Source: Phaeobacter sp. B1627
GTDB taxonomy: Bacteria > Pseudomonadota > Alphaproteobacteria > Rhodobacterales > Rhodobacteraceae
NCBI RefSeq assembly: GCF_006265095.1
Contig: NZ_VCNK01000018.1
Coordinates: forward strand, 124,001-188,000
DNA length: 64,000 nucleotides
Reading direction: 5' to 3'
Below are positions 26,443 to 36,337 of the stretch, in pieces (position 1 is the stretch's first letter; each line of letters starts with the position of its first letter). The translations under genes were made by a program, and so were the position numbers. The notes under the pieces are model-generated. The model had not been told where the DNA came from, did not search any database, and worked only from the letters and a program-made list of their open reading frames with translations.

Positions 26443-27819
26443 TTAGCCTGCTCCGAAATATTCGCCAACAAATCCTGTGAGGTCAGAGGCCGGGCGCAGC
26501 GTCAGGCCGGGGACGGAAACGGATTTGCCGCCACTCGGAGCGATCGCTGCCGTGAAACCAAGTTTTTGCGCTTCTTTCAACCGGTTTTCGGTCTGCGGGG
26601 CCGGCCTGAGTGCACTGGATAGGGATATTTCTCCAAAAATCACCGTATCGGCCGGCAGGGCGGTGTCTTCGCGGGCGCTCAGGAGGGCGGCGGCAACGGC
26701 CAGATCGGCGGCGGGCTCGGATATTTTCATGCCGCCCGCGACGTTCAGATAGACGTCCAGCCCGGCAAAGGGGATACCGCAGCGCGCCTCCAGCACGGCG
26801 AGGATCATGGCCAGGCGGGAGGAGTCCCAGCCGACAACGGCCCGGCGCGGTTGCGAATGCGGGGACGGCGCGACGAGGGCCTGCATCTCGACCAGAACCG
26901 GCCGCGTGCCTTCGATGCCTGCAAAAACCACCGAACCGGGAGAGGGCTGTCCGCGCTCGGAGAGAAACAAGGCCGAGGGATTGAGGACCTGGGCCAGCCC
27001 GGCGCCGGTCATCTCGAAGACGCCGATTTCGTCGGCAGGCCCAAAACGGTTCTTGACCGCGCGCAGGATACGGAACTGATGGCCGCGCTCGCCTTCGAAA
27101 TAGAGCACGGTATCAACCATATGCTCGACCACGCGGGGGCCTGCGATCTGGCCTTCTTTGGTGACATGACCGACCATGACGATGGAGACACCATTGGTCT
27201 TGGCAAAGGTGGTCAGCTCGTGAGCGGCGGCGCGCACCTGACTGACAGACCCCGGCGCGCTGTCGACATTGTCGGCCCACATGGTCTGAATGGAGTCGAT
27301 GATCGCAAGCTGGGGTTTTTCCGCTTCAAGCGTTGTCAGGATGTCGCGCAGGTTGGTTTCGGCTGCGAGCTTCACCGGCGCGTCGGCCAGACCAAGGCGC
27401 TGCGCCCGCATCCGGACCTGCGCCGATGCTTCCTCGCCAGAGACATAGATCGTCTTGAGGCCTGCATTGGCGAATTGGGCCGCCGCCTGCAACAGCAGCG
27501 TTGATTTCCCGATGCCGGGATCGCCGCCCACGAGAATGGCGGAGGCTTCGACCAGGCCACCGCCCAGCACCCGGTCCAGTTCGCCCACGCCGGACAAGGT
27601 GCGCGGAGGCGGTGCTTCCTGGGTGGCGAGATCAGTGAGCGGCAGCCGTTTGCCGCGCATCGCGCCGAGGGATTTCTTGGCCGGACCTGCGGAGGTGAGG
27701 CCCTTGTCCTCTGAAATCGTGTTCCAGTCGCCGCAGCCTTCGCAGCGCCCGGACCATTTTGAATAGGAGGCTCCGCAGGCGGAGCAGGAGAAGGAGGTCT
27801 TTGCCGGTGATTTTGCCAT
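26443..27819 (-). CDS. radA: DNA repair protein RadA
   Basis: 458 residues. N-terminal C4 zinc finger (CSACG, then CEGCG), RecA-like core with Walker A GGDPGIGKST, the RadA-specific KNRFGPADEIGVFEM, and a C-terminal Lon-like domain ending at GEYFGAG. It processes recombination intermediates and drives branch migration. The start at 27819 gives the standard MAKS N-terminus. Confidence 0.95.
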   Translation of the reverse strand: MAKSPAKTSFSCSACGASYSKWSGRCEGCGDWNTISEDKGLTSAGPAKKSLGAMRGKRLPLTDLATQEAPPPRTLSGVGELDRVLGGGLVEASAILVGGDPGIGKSTLLLQAAAQFANAGLKTIYVSGEEASAQVRMRAQRLGLADAPVKLAAETNLRDILTTLEAEKPQLAIIDSIQTMWADNVDSAPGSVSQVRAAAHELTTFAKTNGVSIVMVGHVTKEGQIAGPRVVEHMVDTVLYFEGERGHQFRILRAVKNRFGPADEIGVFEMTGAGLAQVLNPSALFLSERGQPSPGSVVFAGIEGTRPVLVEMQALVAPSPHSQPRRAVVGWDSSRLAMILAVLEARCGIPFAGLDVYLNVAGGMKISEPAADLAVAAALLSAREDTALPADTVIFGEISLSSALRPAPQTENRLKEAQKLGFTAAIAPSGGKSVSVPGLTLRPASDLTGFVGEYFGAG

Positions 27820-27967
27820 GCAGGATCTGTGGCAGATGTTTATGGTTTGTTCAAGTGGGTGGTGTAGTCTGTCCGATGTTGCAGCCGACGGTGTTGTACG
27901 GTGTTGTTTGGGTCGACAGGCGTCTGTGTTCTACGGAGCGCGGTGCTTGAGGGGCTGTCAGGGAAGC

Positions 27968-28038
27968 GCTCCCGCCCGTCGGTCGATCCTCTGCGAGGAT
28001 CTCCTCCCGTTGGGCCGGGCGCGCCGCTGCGCGGCGCG
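27968..28038. repeat. dispersed intergenic repeat, family 2, copy 2
   Basis: GCTCCCGCCCG (27968-27978), a variable middle, CCTCCCGTTGGGCCGGGCGC (28003-28022, identical to copy 1), then the hairpin CGCGCCGC-TGC-GCGGCGCG (28020-28038). It ends 1 nt before the stop codon of the PqiA-like gene. Confidence 0.75.
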
Positions 28039-28039
28039 A

Positions 28040-28615
28040 TCAGGTTGCGTCAGGTTTTTTGGGGCCCGGAGACGGCGCAGCGGGGACATCGGGGATGGGT
28101 TGGAAATGGCGTTCGGTCAGGAGCGAAAGGACAAGTGATGCGAGGATGCAACCGGTGAAGAGGTAGAGTCCCCATGCGATTTCGATCGTGGCGTAGCCGA
28201 TGCCTTTGACCAGCGTGATATAGAGGGCGATCAGAAAGATATCCGCCATCGCGAGTTTGCCGAGGACATGCAGCGCAGGCAGGGTGCGGGTGTCCAGCAG
28301 GTTCGATTGCACCAGCACAAGGCCGATGGTCTTAACGACAGGCGCGATCAGCGCGAAAACGGTGACGATGAGGGCGAGGGGGATATCGCTGGCCCACAGC
28401 GACTGCAGGCCGGTCATGACCGAAATCTCCGACAGGCCGAAGATCGGCAGCAGCCCGGCCCGCATCAGAGGGGCGCACCAGGCGATGGGGTAGAGAACCA
28501 ACAGGCTGAGCGTGGCGAGGCGGAGCACCCGGGGCAGAGGGCGGGCAGGGTCTCCTTCGGGGGCTCCTCCTGGGTCTCCAGAGGGGGGTGACGCAGACGG
28601 GGGGGCGTCCGTCAC
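28040..28615 (-). CDS. PqiA-like membrane protein
   Basis: 191 residues with four predicted membrane helices; the first follows LRLATLSLLVLYPIAW, and MADIFLIALYITLVKG is the PqiA/paraquat-inducible A signature. The GTG start at 28615 overlaps the mlaF stop (GTGA), so it belongs to the alr-mlaE-mlaF operon. PqiA proteins work with MCE-type lipid transporters, which fits its place after mlaF. The N-terminus is Pro/Ser-rich and cytoplasmic. Confidence 0.85.
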   Translation of the reverse strand: MTDAPPSASPPSGDPGGAPEGDPARPLPRVLRLATLSLLVLYPIAWCAPLMRAGLLPIFGLSEISVMTGLQSLWASDIPLALIVTVFALIAPVVKTIGLVLVQSNLLDTRTLPALHVLGKLAMADIFLIALYITLVKGIGYATIEIAWGLYLFTGCILASLVLSLLTERHFQPIPDVPAAPSPGPKKPDAT

Positions 28616-29370
28616 CGCACGGCCTCGATCGGCCCCTCTGCGCTGCCGGAGATGAATTGCTCCACATAGGGGTCGCCCGATGTGTCCAGGGTGCTGACCG
28701 GACCGGTCCAGCGGATCTTGCCGCCATGCAGCATCGCGACATTGTCGGCGATGGCGCGTACGGAGGTCATGTCATGGGTGATCGTCATCGCTGTCGCCCC
28801 CATTTCGACCACGATCTCGCGGATCAGGTCGTTGATGACACCGGCCATGATCGGATCCAGGCCGGTGGTGGGCTCGTCAAAGAAAATGATCTCCGGCTCG
28901 GCGGCAATCGCGCGGGCAAGGCCGACGCGTTTCTGCATGCCACCGGACAGTTCGGCGGGCAGGCGGTCCGCGACGTCTGCTTTCAGACCGACGCGGCGCA
29001 GTTTCTCGATGGCAACCTCGCGGGCTTCGTCCCGGGGGCGCTTGAGAGAGCCACGCAGCAGACGGAAAGCGACGTTTTGCCAGACGGGCAGGCTGTCAAA
29101 GAGCGCGCCGCCCTGAAACAACATGCCGAACCGGGCCAGAAAGGCGTCGTGATCCCCGGCTGTGGCGTCCTTGCCATCGACCACGATCTTGCCTGCATCC
29201 TGCGGAATCAGGCCCAGGATGGTCTTGAGCATCACCGATTTGCCGGTCCCGGAGCCGCCGATAATCACCATTGAGGTGCCTTTGTCGATCGCAAGGTCGA
29301 CATCGCGCAGAACCTCGTTGCTGCCAAAGGCCTTCTGGATGGAGCGCATTTCGATCATTGGGTGGGTCAT
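28612..29370 (-). CDS. mlaF: MlaF-like lipid ABC transporter ATPase
   Basis: 252 residues. Walker A GGSGTGKSV, signature LSGGMQKRVGLARA, Walker B IIFFDEPTTGLDP, switch His in ITHD. This is the MlaF/Ttg2A type that powers retrograde phospholipid transport with MlaE. It overlaps mlaE and the PqiA-like gene by 4 bp each. No mlaD, mlaB or mlaC gene is present here, so those partners must be elsewhere or replaced. Confidence 0.92.
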   Translation of the reverse strand: MTHPMIEMRSIQKAFGSNEVLRDVDLAIDKGTSMVIIGGSGTGKSVMLKTILGLIPQDAGKIVVDGKDATAGDHDAFLARFGMLFQGGALFDSLPVWQNVAFRLLRGSLKRPRDEAREVAIEKLRRVGLKADVADRLPAELSGGMQKRVGLARAIAAEPEIIFFDEPTTGLDPIMAGVINDLIREIVVEMGATAMTITHDMTSVRAIADNVAMLHGGKIRWTGPVSTLDTSGDPYVEQFISGSAEGPIEAVR

Positions 29371-30149
29371 AGCGAGAAAAACACCCCTGTGAGCACGAAA
29401 TTGGCGGCGAGCAGCAGGATTGCTGCAGCTTCGACCGAGCCTTTGGTGGCCTTGCCGACACCCTGGGCGCCGCGCCCCGACTGCATGCCGTAGTAACAGC
29501 CCATCACCGCGGCGATGGTGCCAAAGGCGGCCCCCTTGACCAGCGAGGAGACGATATCGCGGGTTTCGAGAAAATCGACGGTGTTCTTCAGATAGGCGGC
29601 GGCGTTGAAATCCAGCGTTTCGGTCGCCACCACATAGCCGCCGAGGATGCCGATAATGTCGCCCACACCCACCAGGATCGGCACCGTCAGCAGCGCCGCC
29701 AGAACCCGGGGCGCCACCAGATATTTCATCGGATTGGTCGAGAGGGTCACCAGTGCGTCGATCTGTTCGGTCACCTTCATTGTGGCGATTTCGGCAGCGA
29801 TCGAAGAGGTCACCCGCGCGGCGATCATCAGGCCCACCAGAACAGGCCCCAGCTCGCGCACCATGCCGATGGCCACGATCTGCGGCACCACCGCTTCGGC
29901 GTTGAAACGGGCGCCGCCTGCGTAGATCTGCAGCGCCAGCGCGCCGCCGGTGAAGATCGCCGTCAGGGCCACCACCGGCAGGCTCAACCAGCCGACCTGC
30001 AAGAGCGCCACGGCGAATTCCCGCGGGTAGAAGGGGGGGCGGACCATGTGGCTGAAGCTGGAGGCGGCGAAGCGGGAGATCCGCCCGAGCGCTGCGAGAC
30101 GCCCCAGCGCAGTTCGCCCGATTATGCCGAGAGCAGAGGTTGGGGTCAT
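29367..30149 (-). CDS. mlaE: MlaE-like lipid ABC transporter permease
   Basis: 260 residues, MlaE/YrbE family with five or six helices and the conserved [15 protein letters not shown] and [19 protein letters not shown] coupling region. With MlaF it forms the inner-membrane core of a lipid transporter that maintains outer-membrane asymmetry. The start overlaps the alr stop by 4 bp. Confidence 0.93.
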   Translation of the reverse strand: MTPTSALGIIGRTALGRLAALGRISRFAASSFSHMVRPPFYPREFAVALLQVGWLSLPVVALTAIFTGGALALQIYAGGARFNAEAVVPQIVAIGMVRELGPVLVGLMIAARVTSSIAAEIATMKVTEQIDALVTLSTNPMKYLVAPRVLAALLTVPILVGVGDIIGILGGYVVATETLDFNAAAYLKNTVDFLETRDIVSSLVKGAAFGTIAAVMGCYYGMQSGRGAQGVGKATKGSVEAAAILLLAANFVLTGVFFSL

Positions 30150-31183
30150 GCGGAATATGTCCGTGCGTAGCGGTGGCCGAGGGAGGTCAGAACCTCATAG
30201 CCGATGGTGCCTGCCGCCTGCGCGAGCCTGTCAACGGTCTGTTGCTCGTTCATCAGCGAGAGCATTGCGGGGACCTCAGGCAGGTCGGTGACGTCCACCG
30301 TGATCAGATCCATCGAGATCCGTCCCACCACCGGGCAGGGGGTGCCCTCCGCATAGGCCATGATGCCCTGACGTTGGAACGCCCGCTGCAGACCGTCGGC
30401 ATAGCCAGCCGCGAGCGTGGCGATCCGGGTTTCGCGCTTGGCGATCCAGCTGTTGCCGTAGCCGACGCTTTCCCCCGGTGCGAGGTCGCGTGTCTGGATC
30501 ACCGGGATCTCAAGCTCCACCACAGGCAGGGCGCCGTCGTAGGGGGCGCCGCCATAGAGGCCGATGCCCGGCCGGCAGAGGTCAAAGTGGTAATCCCGCC
30601 CCAGCAACAGACCACCGGTCGCGGCGAGGGAACGGGGCAGGTTCAGACCTTCGGTCATTTCGATGAAGTTCTGGAGCTGATATTGGTTCATCCCGTGGTT
30701 TGGGTCATCGGCACAGGCCAGATGGGACATCAGCAGGACCGGGCTCTGCTGCAAGGCGATGTCGCAGACGGCGGCCCATTCGGCGGCCTCCATGCCAAGG
30801 CGGTTCATACCGCTGTCGAGCTGTACTCCAAAGGGATGACCGGGCAGGGCCTCGAAATGGCGCAGCATCTGGTCGAGCGAATTGAGCATCGGTGTGAGCT
30901 GGAAGTCGCGCAGGAGCTTGGCATCGCCCTCCATATGTCCGGAAAACACCGAGATGCCGGGGCCGGGGCCCAAGGCGCGGCGCAGCGCGATGCCCTCTTC
31001 CGCCACCGCAACAAAAAAGTTACGCGCGCCGGCCTGAGCCAGTGCCTTGCCCACACGGCCTGCATCCAGACCATAGCCATTGGCCTTGACCACAGCTGCG
31101 GTTTCGCAGCCGGTCTTGGCATCCAGATTGCGCCAGTTGATCGCAAGCGCATCGAGGTTGATTTTTAAACGTGCCGTACTCAT
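30146..31183 (-). CDS. alr: alanine racemase
   Basis: 345 residues, fold-type III PLP enzyme. Schiff-base Lys in [11 protein letters not shown] near residue 34; catalytic Tyr in SVGYGNSW near 243. It interconverts L- and D-alanine for peptidoglycan. It heads the alr-mlaE-mlaF-pqiA-like operon and follows dnaB after a 353-bp gap. Confidence 0.94.
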   Translation of the reverse strand: MSTARLKINLDALAINWRNLDAKTGCETAAVVKANGYGLDAGRVGKALAQAGARNFFVAVAEEGIALRRALGPGPGISVFSGHMEGDAKLLRDFQLTPMLNSLDQMLRHFEALPGHPFGVQLDSGMNRLGMEAAEWAAVCDIALQQSPVLLMSHLACADDPNHGMNQYQLQNFIEMTEGLNLPRSLAATGGLLLGRDYHFDLCRPGIGLYGGAPYDGALPVVELEIPVIQTRDLAPGESVGYGNSWIAKRETRIATLAAGYADGLQRAFQRQGIMAYAEGTPCPVVGRISMDLITVDVTDLPEVPAMLSLMNEQQTVDRLAQAAGTIGYEVLTSLGHRYARTYSA

Positions 31184-31536
31184 GCGTTGTTCATGACATG
31201 GGCGACACCGGGGTCAAGAGGGAAACCGCAAAAGACGCGCTTTGGGCGGATCTGGGGCCATGGGGTGCGGCGAGAGGCCGACGGAAATTCTGTCGTCGAG
31301 GGCCGGTCGCCACTGGCCAAGAGGACATTCAGGTATTTATGAAAAGATGAAAGCAACGGCCGAGATCCGGCTCCGGTGTGACGCTTGGCTGCGCCGGGAC
31401 GTCCGCCACCGGGGACTTGTGTTTTCGGTGGCGTGGCGGCCAGGGTGGCGGTCAGGGTGGCTGTCAGGCGCCACCGGGATTGTGCGTGGGCGGCGCGCCG
31501 GGCGGGGGGGCAACCGCCCGAGGCGTAGGAGGCTTC
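31184..31536. repeat. 353-bp gene-free region with two repeat types
   Basis: It lies between dnaB and alr. It carries a family-1 dispersed core, AGGTATTTATGAAAAGATG followed by AAAG (31331-31353), and three exact-length 12-bp units GTGGCGGYCAGG at 31433, 31445 and 31457 (the third reads GTGGCTGTCAGG). No gene seen. The alr promoter should be near 31190-31260. Confidence 0.65.
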
Positions 31537-33054
31537 TCAGTAGCCCTCTGGCGGCTGTTGCCAGGCTTTGGCAAGATTTCCGAAGCGGGTGAACTGCGCC
31601 TCGAACGACAGTTCAACCGTGCCAATCGGGCCGTGACGTTGCTTGCCTACGATAACTTCGGCCTTGGCGTGCAGGCGTTCCATCGCCTGTTTCCATTCTT
31701 CCATCTTGTCCAGTTCGTGATCGCCCGGTTTTTCCCGCTCTTTGTAGTATTCTTCGCGAAACACGAACATCACCACATCGGCATCCTGTTCGATGGAGCC
31801 TGATTCCCGCAGATCTGACAGCTGGGGGCGTTTGTCGTCGCGGCTTTCCACCTGACGCGACAGCTGCGACAGGGCGACGACCGGGATGTTCAGTTCTTTG
31901 GCGATCGCCTTCATCCCCATGGAGATCTCGGCGATTTCGTTGACGCGGTTTTCGGCCATGCCCCGGCAGAGCTGCAGGTAGTCGATCACCAGCAGATCGA
32001 GGCCGTGGGTGCGCTTCAGGCGACGGGCGCGGGCGGCGAGCTGGGAGATCGGAATTGCGGGCGTGTCGTCGATAAACAACGGACAGCTTTCGAGATCCTT
32101 GGCGGCCTGAACAAAGCGGCGGAACTCCTCCTCGGTCATGTCACCCTGACGGATCTTGTGCGATGAAATCTCCGAAGCTTCGGCGAGGATCCGGCCTGCC
32201 AGCTGCTCGGCGGACATCTCCAGCGAGAAGAACCCCACGACGCCGCCGTCAATGGCGCCTTCGGTGCCGTCGGGTTTGGCGCCGCGCTTGTATGCTTTGG
32301 CGACGTTGAAGGCGATGTTGGTGGCAAGCGATGTCTTGCCCATCGAGGGGCGCCCGGCGAGGATCAGCAGGTCGGACGGGTGCAGGCCGCCGAGCTGCTT
32401 GTCGAGATCATCCAGCCCGGTCGAGATCCCGGCCATGCCGCCGCCGCGCTGGTAGGCTTCGTTGGTGACATTGACGGCTTCGGTGACTGCGCGCAGGAAG
32501 GATTTGAACCCCTGTTCGGTCTGGCCCTGTTCCGCCAGCGAATAAAGCTGTTGTTCCGCCTCGACGATCTGCTCCTTTGGTTCGGAGGCGACGTCAACGC
32601 GGCGGGCCTTGTCGGCGATGGTATGGCCGAGCGCGATCAGCTCGCGGCGGATGGCGAGATCATAGATCATCTGCGCATAGTCGCGCACGGCAAAGGCGGA
32701 GATCGAGGCGGAGGCGAGCTTGGCCAGATAGGCGGGGCCACCCAGTTCCTTCAGCCCGATGTCATCTTCCATGAACGCCTTGAGCGTGACAGGGGACGCC
32801 AGCGCGTTCTTTGAGATGCGCGCTGCCGCGACCTCGTAGATGCGGGCGTGTACGGGATCGTAGAAATGCGACGAATTGATGATCGAGGCGACTTTGTCAT
32901 AGACGTCGTTGTTGGTGAGAATTGCCCCCAGGAGCTGCTGTTCCGCCTCTACGGAGTGGGGCAGTTCCGATGCCTGCATGTCCTGTGCCTGGCCACCGGC
33001 CGACGGCGGCGCTGGTGGTTGCGGATCGCCGTTGAAAGGGGTGATCTCGTTCAT
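31537..33054 (-). CDS. dnaB: replicative DNA helicase DnaB
   Basis: 505 residues. N-terminal DnaB domain (SVEAEQQLLGAIL), linker, then the RecA-like ring domain with Walker A GRPSMGKTS and Walker B LLVIDYLQL, and the H4-region SRQVESR. It unwinds DNA at the fork. No intein interrupts the P-loop. Confidence 0.96.
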   Translation of the reverse strand: MNEITPFNGDPQPPAPPSAGGQAQDMQASELPHSVEAEQQLLGAILTNNDVYDKVASIINSSHFYDPVHARIYEVAAARISKNALASPVTLKAFMEDDIGLKELGGPAYLAKLASASISAFAVRDYAQMIYDLAIRRELIALGHTIADKARRVDVASEPKEQIVEAEQQLYSLAEQGQTEQGFKSFLRAVTEAVNVTNEAYQRGGGMAGISTGLDDLDKQLGGLHPSDLLILAGRPSMGKTSLATNIAFNVAKAYKRGAKPDGTEGAIDGGVVGFFSLEMSAEQLAGRILAEASEISSHKIRQGDMTEEEFRRFVQAAKDLESCPLFIDDTPAIPISQLAARARRLKRTHGLDLLVIDYLQLCRGMAENRVNEIAEISMGMKAIAKELNIPVVALSQLSRQVESRDDKRPQLSDLRESGSIEQDADVVMFVFREEYYKEREKPGDHELDKMEEWKQAMERLHAKAEVIVGKQRHGPIGTVELSFEAQFTRFGNLAKAWQQPPEGY

Positions 33055-33241
33055 CTCTTCTCTCTTTCGTTAGGCTCGATATGTAGGCCGGAAGCGGGTT
33101 GGAGTTCCATCTGGAAATCTCTGTGGATGGTCTGGGGGTAACTGCTGATGCGCGTGTGGGCAATTTCGGGCGTCCTGGCCGGGTTCTGCGCCATGGTGTA
33201 TATGTTGTGTGCGAAATGCGCGTCATCCACGCAATATAGCA

Positions 33242-33268
33242 AAGACCGCTCCGATTCGGGGCGGTCTT
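33242..33268 (-). terminator. hairpin terminator after pyrE
   Basis: AAGACCGC/GCGGTCTT eight-bp outer stem with additional CCG/CGG pairing inside, 39 nt past the pyrE stop on the minus strand. Confidence 0.65.
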
Positions 33269-33306
33269 GTCCACAAGGCACAGCTCATCTGGGGACGAAT
33301 TTACCC

Positions 33307-33987
33307 TCAGGTGGTCTTGTTGGCCTCCTGCCAGGCCCGTGGCGCACGCAGGAAGGTCTCAACCTCGTCAAGTGTTTGAGCCGAAAACGCGCCCTGTGTC
33401 CGGGCTTCGGTGAGAACGTCCCACCAGGTGCAGAGGTGATGCAGTTGGACTCCGTGGTCGCCCAGGGTCTTTGTGGTCTCCGGGAAGATGTCATAGTAGA
33501 AGATCACGGCCGTGTGCCCGCATGTGGCGCCGGTTTCGCGGATCGCATCGACGAAGGACAGTTTGGAGCCGCCGTCGGTGGTCAGATCTTCGACCAGAAG
33601 GACACGTTCCCCTTCGTGCATGGCGCCCTCGATACGGGCGTTTTTACCATATCCTTTGGGTTTCTTGCGCACATAGGTCATTGGCAGCGCGAGCCGCTCT
33701 GCCACAAGCGCGGCGAAGGGAATGCCCGCGGTTTCGCCACCGGCGATATTGTCAAAGGCCTCAAAGCCTGCGTTGCGCATGACGGTGACGGTCATGAAAT
33801 CCATCAGGGTGGACCGGATCCGCGGGAAGGAAATCAACTTGCGGCAGTCGATGTAGCTGGGGCTCGGCAGGCCCGAGGCCAGCGTATAGGGCGTATCGAC
33901 GTTGAAATTCACGGCGCCGATTTCCAGCAGCATGCGGGCCGACAGGCGGGCGATTTCCTCGGCGGAGGGATAGGAGGAGGGGATCAT
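33307..33987 (-). CDS. pyrE: orotate phosphoribosyltransferase
   Basis: 226 residues. PRPP-binding motif [13 protein letters not shown], the flexible-loop [15 protein letters not shown] and the [18 protein letters not shown]-terminal block. It converts orotate + PRPP to OMP in pyrimidine synthesis. It lies downstream of pyrC on the same strand, 77 bp away, with a repeat element between. Confidence 0.95.
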   Translation of the reverse strand: MIPSSYPSAEEIARLSARMLLEIGAVNFNVDTPYTLASGLPSPSYIDCRKLISFPRIRSTLMDFMTVTVMRNAGFEAFDNIAGGETAGIPFAALVAERLALPMTYVRKKPKGYGKNARIEGAMHEGERVLLVEDLTTDGGSKLSFVDAIRETGATCGHTAVIFYYDIFPETTKTLGDHGVQLHHLCTWWDVLTEARTQGAFSAQTLDEVETFLRAPRAWQEANKTT

Positions 33988-34030
33988 GGCGTATCCTTCG
34001 TGAGGCTGGGCGCGGTAGGCTGGGGGCGGG

Positions 34031-34064
34031 AGCCTCCGGCGGAGGTATTTTCAAAAAGGTGAAA
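34031..34064. repeat. dispersed intergenic repeat, family 1, copy 3
   Basis: A short hairpin AGCCTCCGGCGGAGG followed by TATTTTCAAAAAGGTGAAA, abutting the pyrC stop codon. It is a diverged copy of the core seen at 20627 and 49459. Confidence 0.65.
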
Positions 34065-35117
34065 TCAGGCGACGGTCCAATGGATCGGGAAGCCTGGGTC
34101 GAAAACTGTCACTGGCCCATCCGGCGTCACGATGCTCTGGGGCACATGTACGGGCTCGTCTGTTTTGACCAGGGTCAATGTCGACGTGTTTTCCGGCAGT
34201 CGGTAGAATGCGGGGCCATGTTGTGAGGCGAAGCCTTCGAGATGATCGAGGGCGCCGTCTTCTTCGAACACATGCGCGAGGAGCGCCATGGTGTTGGTGG
34301 CGGTAAAACAGCCGGCGCAGCCGCAGGCGCTGAGTTTGTTTGCATCCGTATGGGGTGCCGAGTCGGTGCCGAGGAAAAAGCGTTTGTCGGCAGAGGTGGC
34401 AGCAGCCCGCAGCGCCAGGCGGTGTTCCTCGCGTTTGGCCACGGGCAGGCAGTAGTAATGGGGCTTGATGCCCCCGACCAGGATGGCGTTGCGATTGATG
34501 ATGAGGTGATGGGTGGTGATGGTTGCACCGAGATCGCCGCCGTCGACCGTTCCGTGACTGCGCACATAGTCTGCGGCATTGGCGGTGGTTATGTGTTCCA
34601 TCACCACGCGCAGTCCGGGAGTGGCCTGGCGGATAGGATCGAGAACCCGGTCGATGAAGACGGCCTCGCGGTCGAAGATATCGATGTCGGGGTCGGTGAC
34701 CTCACCATGGGTGCAGAGCGGCAGGCCGATCTCGGCCATTTTTTCAAGCACCGGGCGCACTTTGTCGAAATTGGTGACACCGGAGGCCGAGTTGGTGGTG
34801 GCCCCTGCGGGATATAGCTTGACTGCAGTCACGAGGCCCGAGGCATGGGCGGCGGCGACGTCGTCCGGGTCGGTTTCTTCTGTGAGGTATAGCGTCATGA
34901 GCGGGGTGAACGACATGTCCTCGGGCAGGGCCGAGAGGATGCGGTCGCGGTAGGCTGCGGCCTGATCCCCGGTCACTACCGGCGGTACGAGATTTGGCAT
35001 GATGATGGCGCGGCCGAAGTGGCGGGCGGTTTCTGGCAGAACCGCGCGCAGCATGTCGCCGTCGCGCAGATGCAGGTGCCAGTCGTCGGGGCGGGTGATC
35101 GTGAGGCTGTCGGTCAT
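34065..35117 (-). CDS. pyrC: dihydroorotase (class II, PyrC type)
   Basis: 350 residues. Metal-binding [12 protein letters not shown] at the N-terminus, bridging Lys in AVKLYPAG, metal His in LCTHGE, VMEHI and TTHHL, and Asp in LGTDSAPH. This is the E. coli-type monofunctional enzyme cyclising carbamoyl-aspartate. It is paired with pyrE. Confidence 0.95.
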   Translation of the reverse strand: MTDSLTITRPDDWHLHLRDGDMLRAVLPETARHFGRAIIMPNLVPPVVTGDQAAAYRDRILSALPEDMSFTPLMTLYLTEETDPDDVAAAHASGLVTAVKLYPAGATTNSASGVTNFDKVRPVLEKMAEIGLPLCTHGEVTDPDIDIFDREAVFIDRVLDPIRQATPGLRVVMEHITTANAADYVRSHGTVDGGDLGATITTHHLIINRNAILVGGIKPHYYCLPVAKREEHRLALRAAATSADKRFFLGTDSAPHTDANKLSACGCAGCFTATNTMALLAHVFEEDGALDHLEGFASQHGPAFYRLPENTSTLTLVKTDEPVHVPQSIVTPDGPVTVFDPGFPIHWTVA

Positions 35118-35183
35118 AGGCAGGCGTTAGCATACCGTTTTTGACTTTGGAAGCCGCGCGCCGCCTGATTGCCTATGTTATGA

Positions 35184-36143
35184 TCACGCCCGGGAAGGTG
35201 GGACGCGGAATTCACCGCTGGCGGCGCGCGCTTCCAGGTTTTGCATCCGGCGCCGGAAACGGGGCATTCGCAGACGCTCATTGACATTGCGGCACATCAG
35301 CATGGTCAGATAGGGGCGATCCTGGAATTCCAGCCGGGCGAGGAGATTGCGCAGATAGACAGGGTTGTGGCGCCGCGCCCGTGCCAGCCTGTGGAAGGCA
35401 TGTGGCGTCAGCCGCCTGCTGCCTGCGAGCGATATGATCCGGTAGAGCAGTTCCATTTCGATCAAGCGGGTCTGGATGGCCTCGCCCATGCAGGGCAAGC
35501 GCAGGCGGGTCACATTCTCGCGCGCAAAAAGGGCCGCATGCATGGCATCGAACTGCTGGTAGGGGTCATAGAGAATATAGGCATGTTCTGCGGCGTCGAT
35601 CATATCCGGCGCGTAGCCATAGCGGTCAATAAAGGAGACCCGGCGCATCTCTGTAAAACGGTCATCCCATTCGGTCATCCGCGGATCCAGCGTGGCTTGT
35701 GGCTGGATCGCGACGACAATGGCGCCCGGCGCCGCAACCGAGAACGCGGCGGCCGCATAGCCACAGGGGCCAGCGCCGTAGAAAACCACCGTGTCGAACT
35801 CTTCAAAGAAACCATCGTCGACCAATTGATCAAAGAAACCGTAGATCCGGTTTTCCCGAAACCAGGTATCGCCGTCGGAAATCAGGCACAGATGGGACCA
35901 ACCGAGGTTCTTGACCAGATCGAAACCAAGCGGCTGTGCCGTTTCCGAAAAGCTCTGGATGCCCTGGCGGCTTTCGAATGTGACCAGCAGGGTATTGCCC
36001 TGATCGATGAACGTCGCGAAATGGCGGTCACCCAAGGGCTGATACATGCCATTGTCTTCTGCCATTTCAGCCAGACGCGCCTGCCATTCGCCAGGTTGCA
36101 GGCCAGAGAGGTCCTGTTCGAGGATATCCGTGTCGTCTTGCAT
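35184..36143 (-). CDS. uncharacterised Roseobacter-group protein
   Basis: 319 residues starting MQDDTDILEQDLSG. Conserved-looking stretches are PLGDRHFATFIDQG, VFYGAGPCGYAAAAFSVAAP and IQPQATLDPRMTEWDDRF. As I recall, relatives are often labelled phosphoadenosine phosphosulfate reductase, but it lacks the ECG-IH tail and the paired cysteines of CysH, so that label is not supported. It lies downstream of the glycosyltransferase/sulfotransferase genes on the same strand, 194 bp after the last, and may belong to that pathway. ATG 36143 is chosen over an upstream frame to 36215. Confidence 0.7.
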   Translation of the reverse strand: MQDDTDILEQDLSGLQPGEWQARLAEMAEDNGMYQPLGDRHFATFIDQGNTLLVTFESRQGIQSFSETAQPLGFDLVKNLGWSHLCLISDGDTWFRENRIYGFFDQLVDDGFFEEFDTVVFYGAGPCGYAAAAFSVAAPGAIVVAIQPQATLDPRMTEWDDRFTEMRRVSFIDRYGYAPDMIDAAEHAYILYDPYQQFDAMHAALFARENVTRLRLPCMGEAIQTRLIEMELLYRIISLAGSRRLTPHAFHRLARARRHNPVYLRNLLARLEFQDRPYLTMLMCRNVNERLRMPRFRRRMQNLEARAASGEFRVPPSRA

Positions 36144-36337
36144 GCGCACTATCTGCCACTCATTTGTCGGCCGGTGTTTGACATGGTGTTTGATATGACC
36201 TTGCCAGACAAACACTGAGGCCAGACAAACACCCTGTCCTGATCAAGCTAGGTCATGATTAAGGCCAAATTTAGAAAAAGCTGAGCCCAATTGCCGACTA
36301 CTGTTGCCAAAACAGGGATAACGATCGGCCAATGGGG

